From NCBI GenBank assembly GCA_034509735.1, contig JACGWO010000005.1:37416479-37480478 (forward strand): a stretch of DNA of 64,000 nt, in the 5' to 3' direction. Position 1 is the stretch's first letter. Every line of letters starts with the position of its first letter. The DNA is from Sesamum alatum (Eukaryota; Streptophyta; Magnoliopsida; Lamiales; Pedaliaceae). The position numbers and the translations under genes are program-made. A model generated the notes under the pieces. It did not search any database. It was not told the origin of the DNA and saw nothing but the letters and a program-made list of their open reading frames with translations. Positions 59,074 through 64,000 of this stretch are shown piece by piece.

Positions 59074-60170
59074 ATGACTTCTCAGAATAAAAACTACAGG
59101 GATAAGGTGCTTGGCTTTCATGGAAACGGAACAAAGCAGTGGAAGATTGTTAGTGTATCCGATGATAAAAATGGTGGGGAGGAACACTAATTTTTCGATG
59201 ATCTAAATTTTCCTATACGTTTTATATGATTGGTTACGTAATAAGATTTTATATAATGTATTATTCTTACATATATTCACATCCATTAATTCACAAAGAC
59301 CTCTGGTTTCAAGCTTGGTACCTCCTATATATTCATGGTAGCTCATGCATTGAACCCAACTTGTTCAATTATCATAAACTAAAAATCTATATATATTTGA
59401 TTTTTTTTCTGAACTTCTTATGAATCGTTTGTAGTTCTTGCTTTAGTAGATTGTTAAGTACAATAGTTAAGTAAATTGTATTTACTACCTAACTAGTAAT
59501 TATATACGTACGTGCAAATCCCGATCTTTTAATTGCCAAAAAAAATTATTGAAATGATTTTAAGTTGAAACCCATCCTAGATATACTAGGAAGATTTATA
59601 TTTTCACTTGGATTAATTGCAACTACCATAAGATGATTATATGATATAAATTATGAGTCATTAATAGTATTAAGATCCGTGCGATACGAGTGGAAATCCA
59701 TGTACTATGGGATGAGATGTTTAAACAAAGGAAAAGAATTTTGTTTTGGCTTCATATATATATATTAAGAATCTTGGCAATTAGTACTATGTAAATTTTC
59801 TAAAATTGTACACAACTCCAAATTGTCTTGGTATATTCAACATTATGCGACGGGCACTTCAATATGCAAATGGAGCGTAATAGGTCGTGCATTATAATGG
59901 AACTTAAACTAGCAAAGCATGCTGGTTTAACTTCACAAGCCGACTATTTGTGCAAATATGGCGAATAATTGAACTTATATACCAGGCGGAAGATGACGTT
60001 GTTAATGAGATGGACAATTACAAATCTCATATCCTGCCATCCTCTTTCTCTAGACAGATGTGAATGTTTGTTGTCTTCTTAAACTCTGATACATCTAAAC
60101 GAGATGTTTATGAAGTTTATATCGGATTGTCCTCAAAGTTGTACAAGATTGAATGTTGCTAACCTTTATT
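59074..60170 (+). pseudogene. Array unit R3
   Basis: Like R2. Exon 1 (59074-59190) has a 6-base in-frame loss (SDDKNG instead of SDDAAKNG) and ends EEH and a stop. The donor is deleted, the acceptor is TGCAA before 59956, and the exon-2 part has the ATGTGAATG stop. Confidence 0.7.
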
Positions 60171-60809
60171 CTCTTGCTCATCTACTCCGTTCTCGAGTAA
60201 ATTTACTTGTTCACTAATATCATAAAATAAAGAGAACTATTTGATTTTTTCCATGAACTTCTTATGCATCTTTTGTATTTCTTTCTTTAGTAGATTGTTA
60301 AGTATATACAATAATTGATTAAATTGTATTTACTTGCTATAGTGATGTACGTGCTAATCCCGATAATTTAATTCCTAGCGAAAAAATTTTAAAATTATTT
60401 TAAGCTGGTATCGATCCTAGATACACTAAGGAACATTTCTGTTTTCACTTGGATTAATTGCAACTACCATAAGGTGATTATATGGCATAAATTATGAGTC
60501 ATAGTACGAAGATTCGTGCGGTATAAGTGGAATTACATGTATTATGGGTTGAGATGTTTAAACAAAGGAACTTTTTTATTGTTTTGGTTTCATAATTACT
60601 TAGGGTTGGATATAACATTCTTGATTCCGCTTTAATTTTTTAAATACTTAAGTATAATTATATAGTTCTATTTTTCTGCATCTCATATTTCTCAATTTTA
60701 TCTATATCTACAATCCATATATATGAAGAATCCTACCAATAAGTACTTCGTAATTTTTGTTTTGAACTTTTCAAATTGTTTCTATCTTCTCAATATTTCG
60801 GATACCAAG

Positions 60810-62005
60810 ATGACTTATCAGAATAAAAACTACAGGGATAAGGTGGTTGACTTTCATGGAAACAGAACAAAGCAGTGGAAGATTGTTAGTGTATCTGATG
60901 ATGCAGCGAAAAATGGTGCGGTGGAACACTAATTTTTCGATGATCTAAATTTTCCTATACATTTTATACGATTGTTTACGTAATAAGATTTTATATGATG
61001 TATTATTCTTAGATATATTTGCATCCATGAATTTATGATGGTTCTCATAAATAAGTAATTCACAAAGATCTCCGGTATCAAGCTTGGTACCTCCTATATA
61101 TTCTTGGCAGCTCGTGCATTGAACCCAACTTGTTCAATTATCATAAACTTAAAATCTATATATATTTGATTTTTTTTTCTGAACTTCTTATGAATCGTTT
61201 GTAGTTATTGCTTTAGTACATTGTTAAATACAATAGTTAAGTAAATTGTCTTTACTTGCTAACCAGTGATGATATACGTACATGCAAATCCCGATAATTT
61301 AAATTCCAAAACAATATTATTTAAATGATTTTAATTTGATACCTATCCTAGATATACTGGGGAAGATTTATATTTTCACTTGTATTAATCGCAACTACCA
61401 TAAGATGATTATATTACATAAATTATTAGTCATTATTAGTATTAAGATCCGTGCAATACAAGTAGAAATCCATATATTATGGGATGAGATGTTTAAACAA
61501 ATGAAAAGAATTTTGTTTTGGCTTCATATATATATATTAAGAATCTTAGCAATTAGTACTATGTAAATTTTCTTAAAATGTACACAACTCTAAATTGTCT
61601 TGGTATATGCAACGTTATGTGACGGGCCCTTCAATATGCAAATGGAGCTTAATAGGTCGTGCATTATAATAACATAACAAGCAATTAATACCATGCTGGT
61701 TTAACTTCATAAGCCGACCATACATAAGTTTTCTTAATTTATACAACAAATCTATGTATTCTTTAATTATTTTCCTCATAATCTGGTTGGACTATTTGTG
61801 CAAATATGGCGAATAATTGAACTTATATACCAGGCGGAAGATGATGTTGTTAATTAGATGGACGATTACAAATCTCATATCCTGCCATCCTCTTTCTCTA
61901 GACGGATGTGAATGTTTATTGTCTTCTTAAAGTCTGATACATCTAAACGCGAAGTTTATGAAGTTTATAGCGGATTGTCCTCAAAATTGTTCAATATTGG
62001 ATGTT
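60810..62005 (+). pseudogene. Array unit R4
   Basis: Exon 1 (60810-60932) is open for about 40 codons and ends VEH and a stop; an upstream in-frame ATG at 60723 (MKNPTNKYF) lengthens the frame to 69 codons. The donor is deleted, the acceptor is TGCAA before 61804, exon 2 has an additional TAG (GTTAATTAG) and the shared ATGTGAATG stop. Confidence 0.7.
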
Positions 62006-62495
62006 GGTTTTTCTGTGTTGACGAAGCAGCTAACCCGTCATTTGCTTTGTTCTTGAGTAAATTTATGAGTTTATCTTCAGCATTATGAAGAGTTTGTGGG
62101 AGAAAAGGGAATGAATATGTTCATCTTTATTGTCAAGCCTAAATGGAGATTACATAATTGATTGGATCAATTATCTTATCAAATGTCAGTCTAAGTTAAG
62201 ATCCGTGCGATACTCATGGAAATTCAAGTGTCCTGGGCTTAGATGTTTAAATATAGGAAGAAATAGTTGTTTAAAATTAAGTTTATTTAAACTTGTTTCG
62301 CAATATCTTTTATATTTCTTCATTTTAGCAAATTATTAAGTACATGTATAATTAATTAAATAATTCGTATTTCCTTGCAAACTAGTGATATTCATGTGAT
62401 TAATTTCTTGCCATTTTTTTAGTTATTTCAAGTTGATATTCTCTAATTAGAACAACCTTATTATATTATGCAAATTATGAGTCAATGGAATTATC

Positions 62496-63388
62496 GGGTA
62501 AAATTACATTTTTGGTCCCATAAGTGGACCTGTTTTCAATTTTAGTCCAACAATATCTACCATTCGCGAATTACGTCCCATAAGTGGATTTTTTTTTTTT
62601 GTCAATTTGAGGACTCATTGGGAATTTTCATTAATAAAGTTAACGGAAGTTGGATCTCCGTTAAGTGGACCGATTTTGGAGGAAAATTGACCATCTTTCA
62701 ACCACTTTTGGAGGAAAATTAACACACTTCTTCTTGTTCTTATAAGAACTCATTTATTTCTTATTTTTTTCTATATTTATCAACAAACAAAACATAAAAT
62801 GACTGTAATTTCTTTATATATAATATCTTTCTATTTTCATTTGTACAAATTAAATTTTTCACGTCGAAAAAAAAAAGAAATACAACTACACAAAATAGAA
62901 CAAAAAATAAAAATCATGTACTAAATTTCTGGTGCCAGTAATTAAACATCAAAGTTCTATAAATGCAATTTATGTTTTAGTAATTGTTGTTCTACTTTTT
63001 GTATTTGTATTTCTATTTTTTTTTCGACCTAAAAATTTATTTTGTACAAATGAAAATAGAAATATATTATATATAAAGAAATTGCAGTTATTTTAAGTTT
63101 TGCTTGTTGGTAAATATGAAAAAATAAAAAATAAATGAGTTCTTATAAGAACAAGAAGAAGTAGGTTAATTTCCCTCCAAAAGTGGTTGAAGGATGGTCA
63201 ATTTCCCTCTAAAATCGGTCCACTTAACGGAGATCCAACTTCCGTTAACTTAATTAACGGAAATCCCCAATGAGTCCTCAAATTGAAAAAAAAAAATGCA
63301 TTTATGAGACGTAATTCGTTAATGGTAGACATTGTGGGACTAAAATTGAAAACAGATCCACTTATGGGACCAAAAATGTAATTTACCC
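62496..63388. mobile_element. Fold-back Mutator-like element (893 bp)
   Basis: GGGTAAAATTACATTTTTGG and the reversed right end GGGTAAATTACATTTTTGGTC begin arms of about 400 bp that are nearly perfect reverse complements, with CATAAGTGGA, GGAAGTTGGATCTCCG and AGAACTCATTTATTT landmarks. The perfect 9-bp duplication GGAATTATC flanks it (62487-62495, 63389-63397). The turn is near 62930. The high arm identity suggests that it is young. It interrupts the right continuation of the tandem array. Confidence 0.93.
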
Positions 63389-63397
63389 GGAATTATC

Positions 63398-64000
63398 AGA
63401 TATGTAAGATATTTGTCTTCAGTCAAGACTTTTCTTGATTTTGGGGCATTGCGCTAATAATTGGTGAGATTCATGTACTTGATGTTATGATATGTAACTA
63501 TACTAAAATACATAAATATTTACTTAATGTTATAATTAATTAGCTTAGGTTAAGTTGATCTACTTTATACAAACTGTTGTATAAATCCATTTTTTATGAT
63601 TTACTATACAACGTTGTAGAATTTACTAGCTAGAAGATCGAATAAAAAGGCTCGGAATAGATACATCTAAAGTTTAAGACAAAGAAAGCATGTGTTAAGT
63701 CGCATTTCAAATCAATTGTCAGTATCATTGGACTTTCCACCTTCAACGTATGTCCTACCCTTTTCTTATTTTTACCGTATCTATGAGCGAAATTTTTCTA
63801 TATAAACAAATAATAAAAATATTACAATATACTAGGTATGTGCCAGTTGAATAATAGAGTTTTTAACAATATTAACATGAACGTATATATTGTTGCAATA
63901 GATTTCAGAGTTCTCAAATTAATTATCTATGTATATATACTTCAAATATGAAGAATCTTTATTAATAAGTATGTTGTGAATCTCAATAGTTTGTTTATGC
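63398..64000. other. Right edge: AT-rich DNA, probable start of a further array module
   Basis: No gene was recognised. At about 63925-63985 the words ATATGAAGAATCTT and AATAAGTA-TT-GT match the sequence just upstream of exon 1 in the array units, so another unit may lie beyond the window. Confidence 0.45.

Larger units (their letters stand above)
55608..62010 (+). repeat. Tandem array of four gene-derived units (about 1.74 kb each)
   Basis: Exon-1-like segments start at 55608, 57313, 59074 and 60810 (spacings 1705, 1761 and 1736 bp); exon-2-like segments lie at about 56488, 58219, 59956 and 61804. Each unit has the order upstream module, exon 1, a second copy of the upstream module, exon 2. 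The module contains TGAACTTCTTATG, TTTAGTAGATTGTTAAG, ATACGTGC-AATCCCGAT, TTTTCACTTGGATTAAT, ATGAGTCAT and TACGAGTGGAAAT words. Further degenerate module sequence at 62100-62490 and after 63389 suggests that the array continues to the right. Confidence 0.88.

Overview
This is plant nuclear DNA, almost certainly from a eudicot. The genes are spliced with GT-AG introns, two of the intact genes belong to families that are plant-specific or typical of plants (DUF863, RTE1), a carotenoid cyclase is present, and the AT-rich intergenic space is filled with Copia, Gypsy, LINE, Mutator-like and CACTA-type elements. An asterid, perhaps a Lamiales species, would fit a CYC-B type lycopene cyclase, but the sequence does not prove it.

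Four protein genes of the host can be recognised. (1) A DUF863 gene on the minus strand runs off the left edge; only its first coding exon (192-413) and leader are here. (2) An RTE1/TMEM222 (DUF778) gene lies on the plus strand (CDS 11342-12377, two exons, 228 aa). (3) An AAMP/Sqt1-type WD40 gene lies on the minus strand (23180-28309; eleven coding exons whose phases all agree, 396 aa). (4) An intronless chromoplast-type lycopene beta-cyclase (CYC-B) relative lies on the minus strand (46587-48064) and is broken by a frameshift.

The left half (2.3-31 kb) holds these genes between transposon remains: a Mutator-type element carrying a plant mobile domain (PMD) gene, nested fold-back elements, a very small TRIM-like LTR pair, a Gypsy LTR, LINE fragments in both orientations, two Copia fragments, a GC-cored element with target-site duplications, and a PIF/Harbinger-like element.

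The right half (31-64 kb) is the unusual part. A small two-exon gene family that I do not recognise has been duplicated in several ways: as a large inverted repeat centred near 35.4 kb, as a second copy of that whole block about 20 kb away (31.2-39.4 kb against 51.1-55.7 kb), and as a tandem array of about 1.74-kb units (55.6-62.0 kb) that probably continues past the right edge. The array units share the same splice-site and stop-codon lesions, so an already disabled unit seems to have been amplified. Duplicate copies that lack an insertion act as natural empty sites and confirm the target-site duplications of several transposons. Between the two blocks (41-49.3 kb) three related elements with GC-rich cores surround the broken cyclase; one has been invaded by a CACTA element and another by a Mutator element.
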